Origin: Megamonas sp. UBA1796
Lineage (GTDB): Bacteria; Bacillota; Negativicutes; Selenomonadales; Selenomonadaceae
Assembly (NCBI GenBank): GCA_002319795.1
Contig: DCFU01000040.1
Coordinates: 1-49,658 of the forward strand
Reading direction: 5' to 3'
Length of the DNA: 49,658 bases
Positions 8,571-17,375 of this stretch are shown piece by piece. The position numbers and the translations under genes are program-made. The notes beneath the pieces were generated by a model. It saw only the letters and a list, made by a program, of their open reading frames with translations, had not been told where the DNA came from and made no database searches. Each line of letters starts with the position of its first letter. Within the stretch, counting starts at the first letter, position 1.

Positions 8571-9742
8571 CAGATTGGAAAAGCCGTATTTCACCCTCGG
8601 TCAACGCCATTGCTCCCTCGGGCATCCGCAAATTTTTTGATATTGCGGCCGAAATGGAGGACGTTATTTCTCTTGGTGTCGGCGAACCCGACTTCGTAAC
8701 CCCATGGTCTATCCGTGAAAGCTGCGTCTATGGCCTTGAGCAAGGATACACTGCCTATACTGCTAACCGCGGCCTTCTCACGCTGCGTCAGGAAATAGCG
8801 GCCCTGCAAAAACGGCTCTATGATACTACCTACGATCCTGCCAGGGAAATCCTTGTGACCGTAGGCGTAAGTGAGGCACTCGACCTTGCTATGCGTGCCA
8901 TCCTTGCGCCGGGTGACGAAATTCTCATCCCCGAGCCATGCTATGTTTCCTATCAGGCCTGTGCTACGCTCGCAGGTGGCATCCCGGTATCCGTACCTAC
9001 AAGGCTTGAAAATGAGTTCCGCATCACACCAGCTGAGCTTGAAGCTCACCTCACCACAAAGACCAAAGCTCTGCTCATCGGCTATCCAAACAATCCTACC
9101 GGAGCTGTCATGGGGCGCAAGGAGCTCTCCGCTATTGCCGAGTTCGCCGAAAAATACGATCTCATCGTGATTTCCGATGAAATCTATGGAGACCTGACCT
9201 ATGGAGACGAAGCACATGTCTGCTTCTCTTCTCTGCCAAAAATGCGGGAACGTACGATATTGCTCAATGGTTTTTCCAAGGCTTATGCAATGACCGGCTG
9301 GCGCATAGGCTATGCCTGTGGAAATCCCGTCATCATCTCCGCTATGACCAAAATCCATCAATATACGATGCTTTGTGCACCGGTTACAGCGCAGATTGCA
9401 GCTATAGAAGCCTTGCGCCATGGTGAGAAATACATGAAAAAAATGGTTGCCGAATATGACCGGCGCCGTCTGTTCATCTATGACGGTTTTTCAAATCTCG
9501 GTTTGGCCTGCTTTGAACCCAAGGGGGCTTTCTACATTTTTCCTGATATCAGTTCCACCGGCTTCACCTGTGAGGAATTTGCTGAAAAGCTGCTTACGAG
9601 TGAACATGTCGCGCTCGTGCCTGGCAACGCCTTCGGAAAATGCGGTGAAAATCATGTACGCTGCTCTTACGCAACTTCCATTGACAAAATCGCCGAAGCC
9701 CTCGCACGTATCGAAAACTTCTTGAAAAACCACAAGAAATAA
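8567..9742 (+). CDS. Class I pyridoxal-phosphate aminotransferase, possibly alanine-forming
   Basis: 391 residues, fold type I aminotransferase (cytoplasmic). Visible: GVGEPDF near residue 38, the YPNNPTG motif (about 173), SDEIYGDLTY (about 204) and the PLP lysine in NGFSKAYAMTGWRIGY (about 235-250); C-terminal Arg in HVRCSYA binds the substrate carboxylate. Related enzymes include PatA-, AlaT- and aromatic-type transaminases, and sequence alone does not fix the amino acid. The predicted Ala T-box upstream suggests pyruvate-to-alanine transamination as a main role. Last gene of the operon, followed at once by a strong terminator. Confidence 0.9.
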   Translation: MTDWKSRISPSVNAIAPSGIRKFFDIAAEMEDVISLGVGEPDFVTPWSIRESCVYGLEQGYTAYTANRGLLTLRQEIAALQKRLYDTTYDPAREILVTVGVSEALDLAMRAILAPGDEILIPEPCYVSYQACATLAGGIPVSVPTRLENEFRITPAELEAHLTTKTKALLIGYPNNPTGAVMGRKELSAIAEFAEKYDLIVISDEIYGDLTYGDEAHVCFSSLPKMRERTILLNGFSKAYAMTGWRIGYACGNPVIISAMTKIHQYTMLCAPVTAQIAAIEALRHGEKYMKKMVAEYDRRRLFIYDGFSNLGLACFEPKGAFYIFPDISSTGFTCEEFAEKLLTSEHVALVPGNAFGKCGENHVRCSYATSIDKIAEALARIENFLKNHKK

Positions 9743-9784
9743 AAAATATCGCTAAGCACAAATACGTGCTTAGCGATATTTTTA
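9743..9784. terminator. Bidirectional terminator between aminotransferase and chemoreceptor genes
   Basis: 17-bp perfect stem (9743-9759 with 9766-9782), loop of 6, T run on one side and A run on the other. It sits between convergent genes and can end both transcripts. Confidence 0.9.
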
Positions 9785-9811
9785 TAACAGCCTTATACGA
9801 ATACCTAATAT

Positions 9812-11533
9812 TTATTCGACTTTGAACTTTTCCAAGGAATGTTCCAATTGCAAAGCATGTTCAGCCAAAACTTTTGCACGTTGGGAAACCTCTCCTATAA
9901 TAGCCGTAGTTTCCTGGCTAAGCGCCGCAACTTCTTCCGTTCCCTGTGCTGCCTTCTTAGAAATTTCTGCAACCTGTTCAATTTGGGTTCCCGCAGATTT
10001 GGCATCATTGCTGATAAGATAAGAGTTTTCTGCAACATCGGTAATTTTCTTTTCAATATCCATAATATCGGCTGACATCTCCGTAAAAAAAGCAATGATC
10101 TTTTTCAAGCTTTCACCCTCAGCTTCAACCGCCTCATTCGCTGTTTTTACATGATCCGCTGTATTGCTTACGCCATGATTTACTTCATTCACGATTTCAA
10201 TGATTTTCTGCCCTGATTGGTCCACTTGTTCCGCTAATTTCCTTACTTCCTCAGCAACAACAGCAAATCCCCTGCCTTGCTCACCCGCGCGGGCTGCCTC
10301 GATCGCTGCATTTAAAGCCAAAAGGTTCGTCTGGCTGGCAATTCCCTGTATAACCAGAATAATATCTCCTATTTCTTTTGACTTATCTGCCAACGATGTA
10401 ATGGATGTAGAAATCATCTGATATACCTCTTTATTGATTTCCAATTTATCTCTCTGATCCTGTACCAAAACAGAACCCTTCTTAACAGATCCTCCGACTT
10501 GAACAGTTAAATTTTTAGAACCTGCAATATTCTCATTCATTTCCTCCAAACGTCTCACAATGCCTTGAATACTTTCATTTCCCTTTATGGTGGATTTAGC
10601 CTGATTACTGGCACCATTTGCTAAATCCATAATGGTATTTGCCGTTTTTTCTGAAGCCGTCGATATTTCTTCCGTCGATGAAATCATTTTATCCGCTTCG
10701 TTGACAACTTCCTTGCCCAGAACCTTTGTATTTGCCACTAAATCTCTTACATTAACTACAACATACCCAAAGGATTCCGCAATGATGCCCAGCTCATCCT
10801 TTGCTTCAACATGCAGATTTTTGGAAAAATCATAATGCGACAATTCTTCCAAATAGGACAGGATTTTTTTCAGTGTCAGGTTCAACGGTCTTAATATAGT
10901 CAAATAAATCAGCCCCAAAGCGACCATAATCACTATGATTACTGAAACAGACACATTAAAAATTATGGCATTTCTTTTTTGTGCCAAATCCCCTACATAA
11001 ATTCCAGTCCCTATAATCCATTGCCATGGTTCAAAACCCTTGATATAAGAAAACTTAGACTCTGATACCTTGCTCCCTGGTTTAGGCCACTCATATCGAA
11101 CCAGCCCTTCTCCGTTTGCTTTTGCTACTTTTGTAAATTCAGTAAAGATAGCTAATCCGTTAGGATCTTTTATATCGGCTACATTTTTACCATCGAGAGA
11201 TGGATCTATTGGATGCATGACCATATTAGGGGTATAATCATTAATCCAAAAATATTCATTTCCCTCGTAGCGCAGCGTTTTGATTGCATCCTCTGCCAAT
11301 TGCTTGGCCTGTGCTTCTGTATAAACACCCTTCTGGGATTGGTCATAGTAAAATTGTATGACATTATATGTCGTCTCTGTTAAATTTTTCAATTTAACCT
11401 CAGATGAATTTTCTAACGTATTGGTAATGACAGGTAAAATATAAAAACTGACTAAAGCAATAAAGCAAGCACTTAAAAAGCCTATAACAAATAAAATCTT
11501 AGTGGATAACCGAAAGTTTTTAAAAAGGTTCAT
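9812..11533 (-). CDS. Methyl-accepting chemotaxis protein with single-Cache sensor
   Basis: 573-residue inner-membrane chemoreceptor. TM1 about residues 12-33; periplasmic sCache_2-type domain about 35-185 (features such as NEYFWINDYTPNMVMHP and WQWIIGTGIYVGD); TM2 about 190-212; HAMP; then the long cytoplasmic signalling coiled coil with the conserved hairpin tip (GDIILVIQGIASQTNLLALNAAIEAARAGEQGRGFAVVAEEVRKLAEQ region). sCache_2 receptors often sense short carboxylates, but the ligand here is unknown. The gene is monocistronic with GGGG as ribosome binding site. It shows that the organism is chemotactic, although no che genes are in the window. Confidence 0.93.
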   Translation of the reverse strand: MNLFKNFRLSTKILFVIGFLSACFIALVSFYILPVITNTLENSSEVKLKNLTETTYNVIQFYYDQSQKGVYTEAQAKQLAEDAIKTLRYEGNEYFWINDYTPNMVMHPIDPSLDGKNVADIKDPNGLAIFTEFTKVAKANGEGLVRYEWPKPGSKVSESKFSYIKGFEPWQWIIGTGIYVGDLAQKRNAIIFNVSVSVIIVIMVALGLIYLTILRPLNLTLKKILSYLEELSHYDFSKNLHVEAKDELGIIAESFGYVVVNVRDLVANTKVLGKEVVNEADKMISSTEEISTASEKTANTIMDLANGASNQAKSTIKGNESIQGIVRRLEEMNENIAGSKNLTVQVGGSVKKGSVLVQDQRDKLEINKEVYQMISTSITSLADKSKEIGDIILVIQGIASQTNLLALNAAIEAARAGEQGRGFAVVAEEVRKLAEQVDQSGQKIIEIVNEVNHGVSNTADHVKTANEAVEAEGESLKKIIAFFTEMSADIMDIEKKITDVAENSYLISNDAKSAGTQIEQVAEISKKAAQGTEEVAALSQETTAIIGEVSQRAKVLAEHALQLEHSLEKFKVE

Positions 11534-11949
11534 ATCCCCTTCATCCCCTTATATATTTTATTTTTATACTATATTGCTATATTCAGTAATTTCTAACATT
11601 ATTTATAAAGTCCTGCTAAATCATGCAATATTTTTTTACAAAAAAGAAGGGGCGGTGAAATCCTATGATAAACGACCTATTGATGACAGAATACCAGCAT
11701 ATAGTCATTGCCAGCATAGCTCATCTGGCACTTATAAAAAACACATTGAAATTATAAACATGCACCAACTTTTTAAACAAGGCAAACCTCTGACAAATCT
11801 CTACGCTTATTTTGGTACGAAAGTTTGGTGCGCACCAGCAAGAAAAAGCATATAGAAAAGGCATTGCAAGCAATTTGTAAACAAATCGCAAAACAATGCC
11901 CCTGCATCATATCATCCTGGCAAACAAAGGCCTTGGAATAAAATCAGGC
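11534..11949. other. Intergenic region upstream of the chemoreceptor
   Basis: Holds the minus-strand 5' region of the chemoreceptor gene and, at its right end, the likely terminator of the aldo/keto reductase gene. Plus-strand open frames here (for example 11667-11758 and a longer frame ending at 11855) resemble nothing I know and are probably not genes. Confidence 0.4.
11860..11900 (-). terminator. Probable terminator of the aldo/keto reductase gene
   Basis: Outer stem GGCATTG (11860-11866) with CAATGCC (11894-11900) and inner pairing around CAATTTG/CAAATCG; on the minus strand it is followed by TTTTCTATATGCTTTTTC. The stem is imperfect. Confidence 0.5.
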
Positions 11950-13071
11950 TTATTTCTCAAAGGTTTTGACAACCTCCTTAAGCCATTTCGTAATTTCAAT
12001 ATGCTGCGGGCAGGCACGTTCACATTGCCTGCAGCCGATGCAGTCCGAAGCCTTGGCGAAACGCTGGCTGAAATTCCGATAATATACACTCTGCGCAGAA
12101 AACGGCAGCTTTATAGATTGCATTTCCGTATTATAGAGCGCAAAATATTTTGGTATGGGAATATTCTTTTGACATCCCTTTACACAATACTGACACGATG
12201 TACATGGAACTGCAATAGACTCGTTTAATATATTCACAGTCTGCTTTACAAGAGCGAATTCTTCCGCCGTAAAAGGCTTGAAATCCTGCATATAATCCGT
12301 ATTATCCATAAGCTGTCCATAATCCGACATACCCGAAAGCACCATCCTCACACCTTCATGACTCGCTGCGAAACGGATGGCCCAGGAAGGTGTTGTCATA
12401 TCCGGCTCAGCCGCCCGCAAAAGCCTTTCTGCTTTTTCCGGAAGCTTAGCGAGAGTCCCCCCCTTGATTGGCTCCATAACAACAACAGGTTTACCATGCC
12501 TGCGAGCCGTTTCATAGCATTTGCGTGATTGGATGCTTTCATTGTCCCAGTCAAGATAGTTTAGCTGCAGCTGCACAAATTCAGCCTCCGGATGTGCCGT
12601 AAGGATTTCATCAAGAAGCTCTGCATTATCATGGAAGGAAAAGCCCACGTGGCGGATTTTTCCTTCTTTCTTTTTTTTCTGTACAAAAGCAAAACTATGG
12701 AAACGCTCAGCTGTCTCATAATTTTCCTTGCCAAGATTATGTAACAAATAATAATCAAAATAATCCACACCGCATTTTTCCAACTGCTGGTTAAAAATCT
12801 GTTCCTGTTCTTCCTCTGAGCACAGCATCATCGTCGGCAGTTTTGTTGCGAGAGTAAATGTATCACGCGCATGGCGCTTGACCAGTGTCTCTCGGACTGC
12901 CAGTTCGCTTTTAAATGCATGATACATCCATGCCGTATCAAAATAGGTAAAGCCCCTTACCAAAAAAGCATCAACCATTTTCTTTACCTGTTCCAAATCA
13001 ATACTGCCCGGTTCATCTGAATCCAGCAGTGGCAGCCGCATAAAGCCAAATCCCAGTTTTTTTGTTGCCAT
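11950..13071 (-). CDS. Aldo/keto reductase with C-terminal 4Fe-4S motifs
   Basis: 373-residue cytoplasmic oxidoreductase. The N-terminal ~270 residues are an aldo/keto reductase barrel with the tetrad Asp45, Tyr50 (FDTAWMYH), Lys77 (ATKLP) and His111 (LLHNLG). The C-terminal ~90 residues add ferredoxin-like cysteines, CTSCQYCVKGC and CIGCRQCERACP. This fusion is widespread in strict anaerobes and is usually annotated as a putative oxidoreductase; substrate and electron partner are unknown. ATG at 13071 follows GAGGGA. Monocistronic; divergent from the glutamate dehydrogenase gene across about 620 bases. Confidence 0.92.
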   Translation of the reverse strand: MATKKLGFGFMRLPLLDSDEPGSIDLEQVKKMVDAFLVRGFTYFDTAWMYHAFKSELAVRETLVKRHARDTFTLATKLPTMMLCSEEEQEQIFNQQLEKCGVDYFDYYLLHNLGKENYETAERFHSFAFVQKKKKEGKIRHVGFSFHDNAELLDEILTAHPEAEFVQLQLNYLDWDNESIQSRKCYETARRHGKPVVVMEPIKGGTLAKLPEKAERLLRAAEPDMTTPSWAIRFAASHEGVRMVLSGMSDYGQLMDNTDYMQDFKPFTAEEFALVKQTVNILNESIAVPCTSCQYCVKGCQKNIPIPKYFALYNTEMQSIKLPFSAQSVYYRNFSQRFAKASDCIGCRQCERACPQHIEITKWLKEVVKTFEK

Positions 13072-13691
13072 TTACTCATTCCCTCTTTCATATCGGCAAT
13101 TTATCCACATTGCCATCCCCACTTAATCGCTATATGTAAAATAATCTGCTTATACTTTACCACTTAGACCAGACTCCAGGTCAAGTACTTTCATTTTTAT
13201 TTTTCTGTACCGAAACGACCAAATTGCCAGCACCGGATTGCAGAAAGTCAAGCATGTGCATAAAACAACGCTAAAGGATGTAATATACTGACATAAAAAC
13301 ACAATCATCAGCACAGGAGAACAACGGGCCCAAAAATAAATGCATATATTTTCCTTAAACAGTAAGCACATTTGTTCACTTTCAACAAAGCTCCATGAGT
13401 AATGCGCATATATGCTATATTTTTCAGGCAATTGTTACGAGACAAGCTTATTGCTATAATGAACGTATAGAGCAAAGCAGCTTACAAAAGAACATTTTCA
13501 AATTTCACAACGAGAATACCATGTCAGGCAACAGGAAATAGTAAAAGTTGTATCAAGAATTTTTGTTTAATTCATTCTTTTCAAACTGTATACTTTGTTC
13601 TGTATATAATATATAAAAATATTATTTCCTATGCTTTAACGTATTCTCACTGAAAGATGTTTCTGATTTTTTTAGAAAGGCAGCGATATCT
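13072..13691. other. Long divergent intergenic region upstream of gdhA
   Basis: 620 bases. It contains the gdhA promoter candidate and a long gdhA leader of about 225 bases; TATAAT also occurs at 13605-13610 without a convincing -35. A 93-codon minus-strand frame (13150-13431) lacks a ribosome binding site and recognisable domains and is treated as spurious. No riboswitch recognised. Confidence 0.4.
13432..13460 (+). promoter_or_regulatory. Candidate promoter for gdhA
   Basis: TTGTTA (13432-13437), 17 bases, TATAAT (13455-13460). If used, the mRNA has a leader of roughly 225 bases before the gene. Confidence 0.45.
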
Positions 13692-14957
13692 ATGGCAAAA
13701 CAGTATGATCCTTATGAAAACATGCTGTCCATACTGGACAGCGCAGCAGCAAAGCTTGGCCACAGTAAGGATGACAATGACTACGTCGGCATCCGTGTAC
13801 CAGAAAGAGCTTTAATCGTCTCGATTCCGGTTCTCATGGATAATGGGAAAATTCAAATTTTTGAAGGCTACCGGGTACAGCACAGCAGCACCAGAGGGCC
13901 TTGCAAGGGCGGCGTCCGATTCCATCCCGATGCAAATCTGAACGAGGTCAAGGCGCTGGCTGCCTGGATGACAATTAAATGTGCTGTGGCTAACATTCCT
14001 TATGGTGGTGCCAAAGGCGGCGTCAAGGTCGATCCTTCCAAGCTCTCAGAAGGAGAACTCATGCGCCTCACAAAAAGGTATACAGCACAAATTCTGCCAA
14101 TCATCGGTCCGGAACGCGATATCGCTGCACCAGATGTGAATACCAGCGGCAAAAATATGGCCTGGATGATGGATGCCTACAGCATGATGAAAGGATATGC
14201 TGTCCCGGCAATTGTTACCGGCAAGCCTCTTGAACTTGGTGGTTCCCTGGGAAGACCTAAAGCCACAGGCAAAGGTGCGACAATCACTCTGCTGAACTAT
14301 TTAAAGAAAACAGGTCAAAACCCGGTTGGTATGACCGTTGCCGTCCAGGGTTTCGGCAATGTGGGCAGTGCCGGCGCAGAGCTCATGCATGCACAGGGCT
14401 TCAAAGTCGTTGCAGTCAGTGATTATAATACGATAATCTATAAAAAAGACGGCATTGATGTCAATGCCGCAATAGCCTTTGCTGAAAATCATGGCCACAC
14501 AATACTGGGTTATGAGGAACCCGGCAGCAAAACAATTTCAGCCGATGAGTTCTGGGGACTGAATGTTGATGTACTATTCCCTGCTGCTATGGAAAATCAA
14601 ATCAACGAGAAAAATGTCAATACTATAAAGGCCAAAGTCATTCTCGAAGGTGCAAACGGCCCGACAACCGTGGAAGCAGATAAAATACTGGCTCAAAAAG
14701 GTACGGTCGTACTGCCTGATGTACTGACAAACGCAGGCGGCGTTGTCGTATCCTATTTTGAATGGGTACAAAATCTCGAATCCTTTATGTGGGAAGAGGA
14801 TGAAGTCAATAGAAATCTCAATAAGATCATGACAAAAGCCTTTGACGAAGTTTGGGGCATCCATAAAGAATTCAACGTCCCCTTCCGCATGGCGGCCTAC
14901 ATGCTCGCTCTGCGGAGGATTATCAAAGCAAAATCCCTGCGGAGTATCTTCCCCTGA
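13692..14957 (+). CDS. gdhA: Glutamate dehydrogenase
   Basis: 421 residues, hexameric small-type Glu/Leu/Phe/Val dehydrogenase: glutamate + NAD(P)+ + H2O to 2-oxoglutarate + NH4+ (cytoplasm). Substrate-site lysines are visible in RGPCKGGVRFHP (Lys72), Lys96 (MTIKCAVANIPYGGAKGG) and the catalytic Lys108. The nucleotide motif VQGFGNVGS is near residue 215. Length and motifs match RocG/GudB-like enzymes rather than the 450-residue E. coli GdhA class. Cofactor preference cannot be called from sequence alone. AAAGG precedes the ATG. In an amino-acid and ureide-fermenting organism it links nitrogen release to 2-oxoglutarate and supplies glutamate to transaminases such as the one at 8567. Confidence 0.93.
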   Translation: MAKQYDPYENMLSILDSAAAKLGHSKDDNDYVGIRVPERALIVSIPVLMDNGKIQIFEGYRVQHSSTRGPCKGGVRFHPDANLNEVKALAAWMTIKCAVANIPYGGAKGGVKVDPSKLSEGELMRLTKRYTAQILPIIGPERDIAAPDVNTSGKNMAWMMDAYSMMKGYAVPAIVTGKPLELGGSLGRPKATGKGATITLLNYLKKTGQNPVGMTVAVQGFGNVGSAGAELMHAQGFKVVAVSDYNTIIYKKDGIDVNAAIAFAENHGHTILGYEEPGSKTISADEFWGLNVDVLFPAAMENQINEKNVNTIKAKVILEGANGPTTVEADKILAQKGTVVLPDVLTNAGGVVVSYFEWVQNLESFMWEEDEVNRNLNKIMTKAFDEVWGIHKEFNVPFRMAAYMLALRRIIKAKSLRSIFP

Positions 14958-14973
14958 CAAATAAACGCCGCAA

Positions 14974-15033
14974 AAATATTTTACGGAAAAATCAACATCG
15001 GTTTTTCCAGTTTGTCAGTCCGGTAAAATATTT
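14974..15033 (+). terminator. gdhA terminator (nested hairpins)
   Basis: Inner hairpin GGAAAAA/TTTTTCC (14985-14991/15002-15008) inside an outer stem AAATATTTTAC/GTAAAATATTT (14974-14984/15023-15033), followed by a T-rich run. Located 16 bases after the gdhA stop. Confidence 0.65.
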
Positions 15034-15054
15034 GTTTTTAGCAGACAAGAGAAG

Positions 15055-15092
15055 TATCGCCTGTCACAAATTGTGATTGGCGATATTTTATA
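15055..15092 (+). terminator. Second hairpin downstream of gdhA
   Basis: TATCGCC...TCACAA / TTGTGA...GGCGATA (15055-15069/15071-15085) followed by TTTTATAT. Possibly a back-up terminator. Confidence 0.5.
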
Positions 15093-15454
15093 TCTTTTGC
15101 AATTTATGTATTTTGTTTTACAAAGATGGATTTATATCTGGATTTGTAGTATGATAAATAATCATGTATGCTATACTTTTCCGTTGCTATGATTAATGAA
15201 AAATAGCTGGTATAATAATTAATGCATACCAGATACTGGATTTATCTGACTTCCACAGAATTTCAGGATTAATCACTAGCAAGCAATGGAAAGTAATAGA
15301 AGGGGAGATGACGCGTAATTTTTCATTGAATTCATTTTATTTAAACGTCTATTATTTTTCTGCCTTCCTTTTTATGAGCATCCGCACATGAATGTATTCC
15401 CATAACCAAAGTTGGACATAATTTTAGTTTTCTACACGGAAGGAGAGTTTCTTT
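15093..15454. other. Intergenic region upstream of the symporter gene
   Basis: 360 bases containing an extended -10 promoter inside an inverted repeat (described separately) and a leader of about 230 bases. No gene or known leader RNA recognised in it. Confidence 0.4.
15207..15232 (+). promoter_or_regulatory. Extended -10 promoter within an inverted repeat, upstream of the symporter
   Basis: TGGTATAAT (15208-15216) is an extended -10 element. It lies inside CTGGTAT-N12-ATACCAG (15207-15213/15226-15232), which suggests an operator covering the start region. Confidence 0.45.
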
Positions 15455-16705
15455 ATGAGTTTAAAAAGAAAAATGCCAAGCCTTGCTACACAGATATTTA
15501 TCGGCCTTATATTGGGCGTCATTTTCGGGGCACTTTTCCCGGAAATAGGAAAAACCCTTAAGCCGCTTGGCGATGCCTTTATCCGAATGATTAAAATGAT
15601 CGTAGTTCCACTTATTTTCAGTTCCCTTATCATGGGTATTGCCGGTACCGGAGATTTTAAAAAGTTGGGTATTCTCGGCGGGAAAGCAATCATATGGTTT
15701 GAATTTGCTACCACGATTGCGCTGATTATAGGCCTGATCTCGGTAAATGTTTTACAGCCGGGCGTGGGCGTTACAGTACAGGCCAGTGCTTCCGATGCAG
15801 TTACGGCTGCTGCGGGAAAGCATTTGGATCATGTGCAGATGCTGCTCAACATCATCCCGTCGAATATTGTGGATGCCATGTCGCGGCAGGACATGCTGCA
15901 GATTATTTTCTTTTCCTGTTTCTTTGCAGTAGCGGCGGCTGCTGCCGGAGATAATGGCCGCCATGTCATTAATCTCGCCACGGATGTCGCCAATATCATG
16001 TTCAAGTTCACTGGCTATGTCATGTATTTGGCACCGTACGGCATTTTTGGTTCCATGGCCTATACGGTTGGCATGTATGGCCTTGGCATGCTGTTGCCGC
16101 TGGGTAAGCTCATAGGTTCTTTATATCTTACCCTCATCATATTCCTGGCGATTGTCATAGGAATTGCGGCCTGCCTGACGAAGGTGAATTTCTACCATTT
16201 GCTCCGGGCAATCAAGGAACCGCTCACATTGGCTTTTTGTACGGCAGCCAGCGAGGCAGCTTTGCCGATTGCCATGGAAAAACTGGAGAAATTTGGTGTG
16301 CCAAAGCACATCGTAACTTTCGTGTTGCCGCTGGGTTACACCTTTAATCTGGATGGTTCTACACTTTATAGTGCGCTGGCTACCGTGTTCATCGCACAGG
16401 TTTATGGAATAGATTTCCCTATAGAAGCGCAGATTCTCATGCTGATTACCCTCATGCTTTCAACAAAAGGCATCGCCGCGGTTCCGGGTGCATCCCTTAT
16501 CGTTATTGCTGGTACGGTGACTGCATTCGGGCTGCCAGTTGAGGGTATTGCCATCATCCTCGGCGTAGACCGTGTACTTGATATGGCCCGCACTTGCTGC
16601 AACGTTACCGGAAACTGTATAGCTGCTGTGGTTGTAGCACGTTGGGAAAAAGTGCTGCCAGATGCAGTCCTGCAGGAAGCTTATAAGAAAAATTACAATG
16701 ACTGA
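15455..16705 (+). CDS. Dicarboxylate/amino acid:cation symporter (DAACS/SDF family)
   Basis: 416-residue membrane symporter of the GltP/DctA family, which co-transports glutamate, aspartate, serine or C4-dicarboxylates with Na+ or H+. About eight membrane helices and two re-entrant loops are expected. The family's NMDGT-like motif appears as FNLDGSTLYSALATVF (about residues 290-305), and the C-terminal substrate region DRVLDMARTCCNVTGNC is present; DR...RT..NV.G resembles the amino-acid/dicarboxylate-binding TM8. I cannot decide between dicarboxylate and glutamate. AAGGAGAG ribosome binding site; monocistronic. The gene follows gdhA but has its own promoter region. Confidence 0.9.
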   Translation: MSLKRKMPSLATQIFIGLILGVIFGALFPEIGKTLKPLGDAFIRMIKMIVVPLIFSSLIMGIAGTGDFKKLGILGGKAIIWFEFATTIALIIGLISVNVLQPGVGVTVQASASDAVTAAAGKHLDHVQMLLNIIPSNIVDAMSRQDMLQIIFFSCFFAVAAAAAGDNGRHVINLATDVANIMFKFTGYVMYLAPYGIFGSMAYTVGMYGLGMLLPLGKLIGSLYLTLIIFLAIVIGIAACLTKVNFYHLLRAIKEPLTLAFCTAASEAALPIAMEKLEKFGVPKHIVTFVLPLGYTFNLDGSTLYSALATVFIAQVYGIDFPIEAQILMLITLMLSTKGIAAVPGASLIVIAGTVTAFGLPVEGIAIILGVDRVLDMARTCCNVTGNCIAAVVVARWEKVLPDAVLQEAYKKNYND

Positions 16706-16723
16706 ATAAACATTTAGTCTAAA

Positions 16724-16772
16724 AAAATACAGACAGACAGTTTCTTAAAAAAACTGTCTGTCTGTATTTTTA
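16724..16772. terminator. Bidirectional terminator between symporter and lrp genes
   Basis: 20-bp perfect stem (16724-16743 with 16751-16770) rich in CAGA repeats, loop of 7, A run on one side and T run on the other; lies between convergent genes. Confidence 0.9.
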
Positions 16773-16786
16773 TGTACAAAAACGAT

Positions 16787-17242
16787 TTAAATGAGCAATG
16801 AATCGCGTTCTTTATATCGCGAAAGCAGTAGCTCTGTATGTACAGAAACAATACCCTCAATAGATTTTAATCTTTGCAAATAACGCGCAGCATGCTGCTG
16901 ATTGTCAAAAAGCGCATGCGCATGCAGATGCGGCGGACCGCTCATCGCATAAACATTTGTAACCTCTTCTGTCGCTAAAATCTCTGCAGCAATAGCGTCC
17001 ACAGATTTCCAATCTGTTTCTATGTCAAAAAAAACAGATAACTGCTTTCCTGCTTTCAATGGATTTACAACGATTGTAAAATGCTCAATAATACCACGTT
17101 CAACAAGCTGCCTTACACGTTCCCGCACCGCTGCCCGCGTCAAGCCTACCAGCCGTCCAAGCTCTGCGTAAGGAATCCTGCCATTTTCAGACAGATATTT
17201 TAATATTTCTTCATCTATATGATCTATACTATCAAATCGCAT
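16787..17242 (-). CDS. Lrp/AsnC family regulator, divergent from chrA pair
   Basis: 151 residues. HTH_AsnC (IDEEILKYLSENGRIPYAELGRLVGLTRAAVRERVRQLVERGII, residues 8-52) and RAM domain (TNVYAMSGPPHLHAHALFDNQQHAARYL). Start ATG at 17242 with AGGG upstream. It is divergent from the two chromate-type transporter genes, separated by 133 bases with a 14-bp perfect inverted repeat, a common layout for a local regulator of the transporter. Its effector is unknown; neighbouring transport of an inorganic or organic anion gives no clear amino-acid link. Confidence 0.92.
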   Translation of the reverse strand: MRFDSIDHIDEEILKYLSENGRIPYAELGRLVGLTRAAVRERVRQLVERGIIEHFTIVVNPLKAGKQLSVFFDIETDWKSVDAIAAEILATEEVTNVYAMSGPPHLHAHALFDNQQHAARYLQRLKSIEGIVSVHTELLLSRYKERDSLLI

Positions 17243-17264
17243 GTTCTATCCCTCAAACCTTTTA

Positions 17265-17354
17265 TTGCACTTTAATACAATTTGTTTTATACTTACGATA
17301 TAATAATACCATAAAGACAATACCAATGTATATCAATTTCTATACATTGGTATT
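17265..17354 (+). promoter_or_regulatory. chrA promoter and downstream inverted repeat
   Basis: TTGCAC (17265-17270), 17 bases, TATACT (17288-17293). About 25 bases further is a perfect inverted repeat, AATACCAATGTATA (17319-17332) with TATACATTGGTATT (17341-17354), loop of 8. Placed just after the expected transcript start, it could be a roadblock operator for the divergent Lrp protein, or an mRNA 5' hairpin. Confidence 0.5.
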
Positions 17355-17375
17355 AAAAGGAATAGGAGTCTGCTT

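Noticed and set aside
11502..11855. 117-codon plus-strand frame upstream of the chemoreceptor
   Set aside because: It begins inside the chemoreceptor gene on the other strand, has low-complexity sequence at first and matches no family I know.
13150..13431. 93-codon minus-strand frame between the aldo/keto reductase and gdhA
   Set aside because: No ribosome binding site, odd composition, and it covers the region where the gdhA promoter lies.
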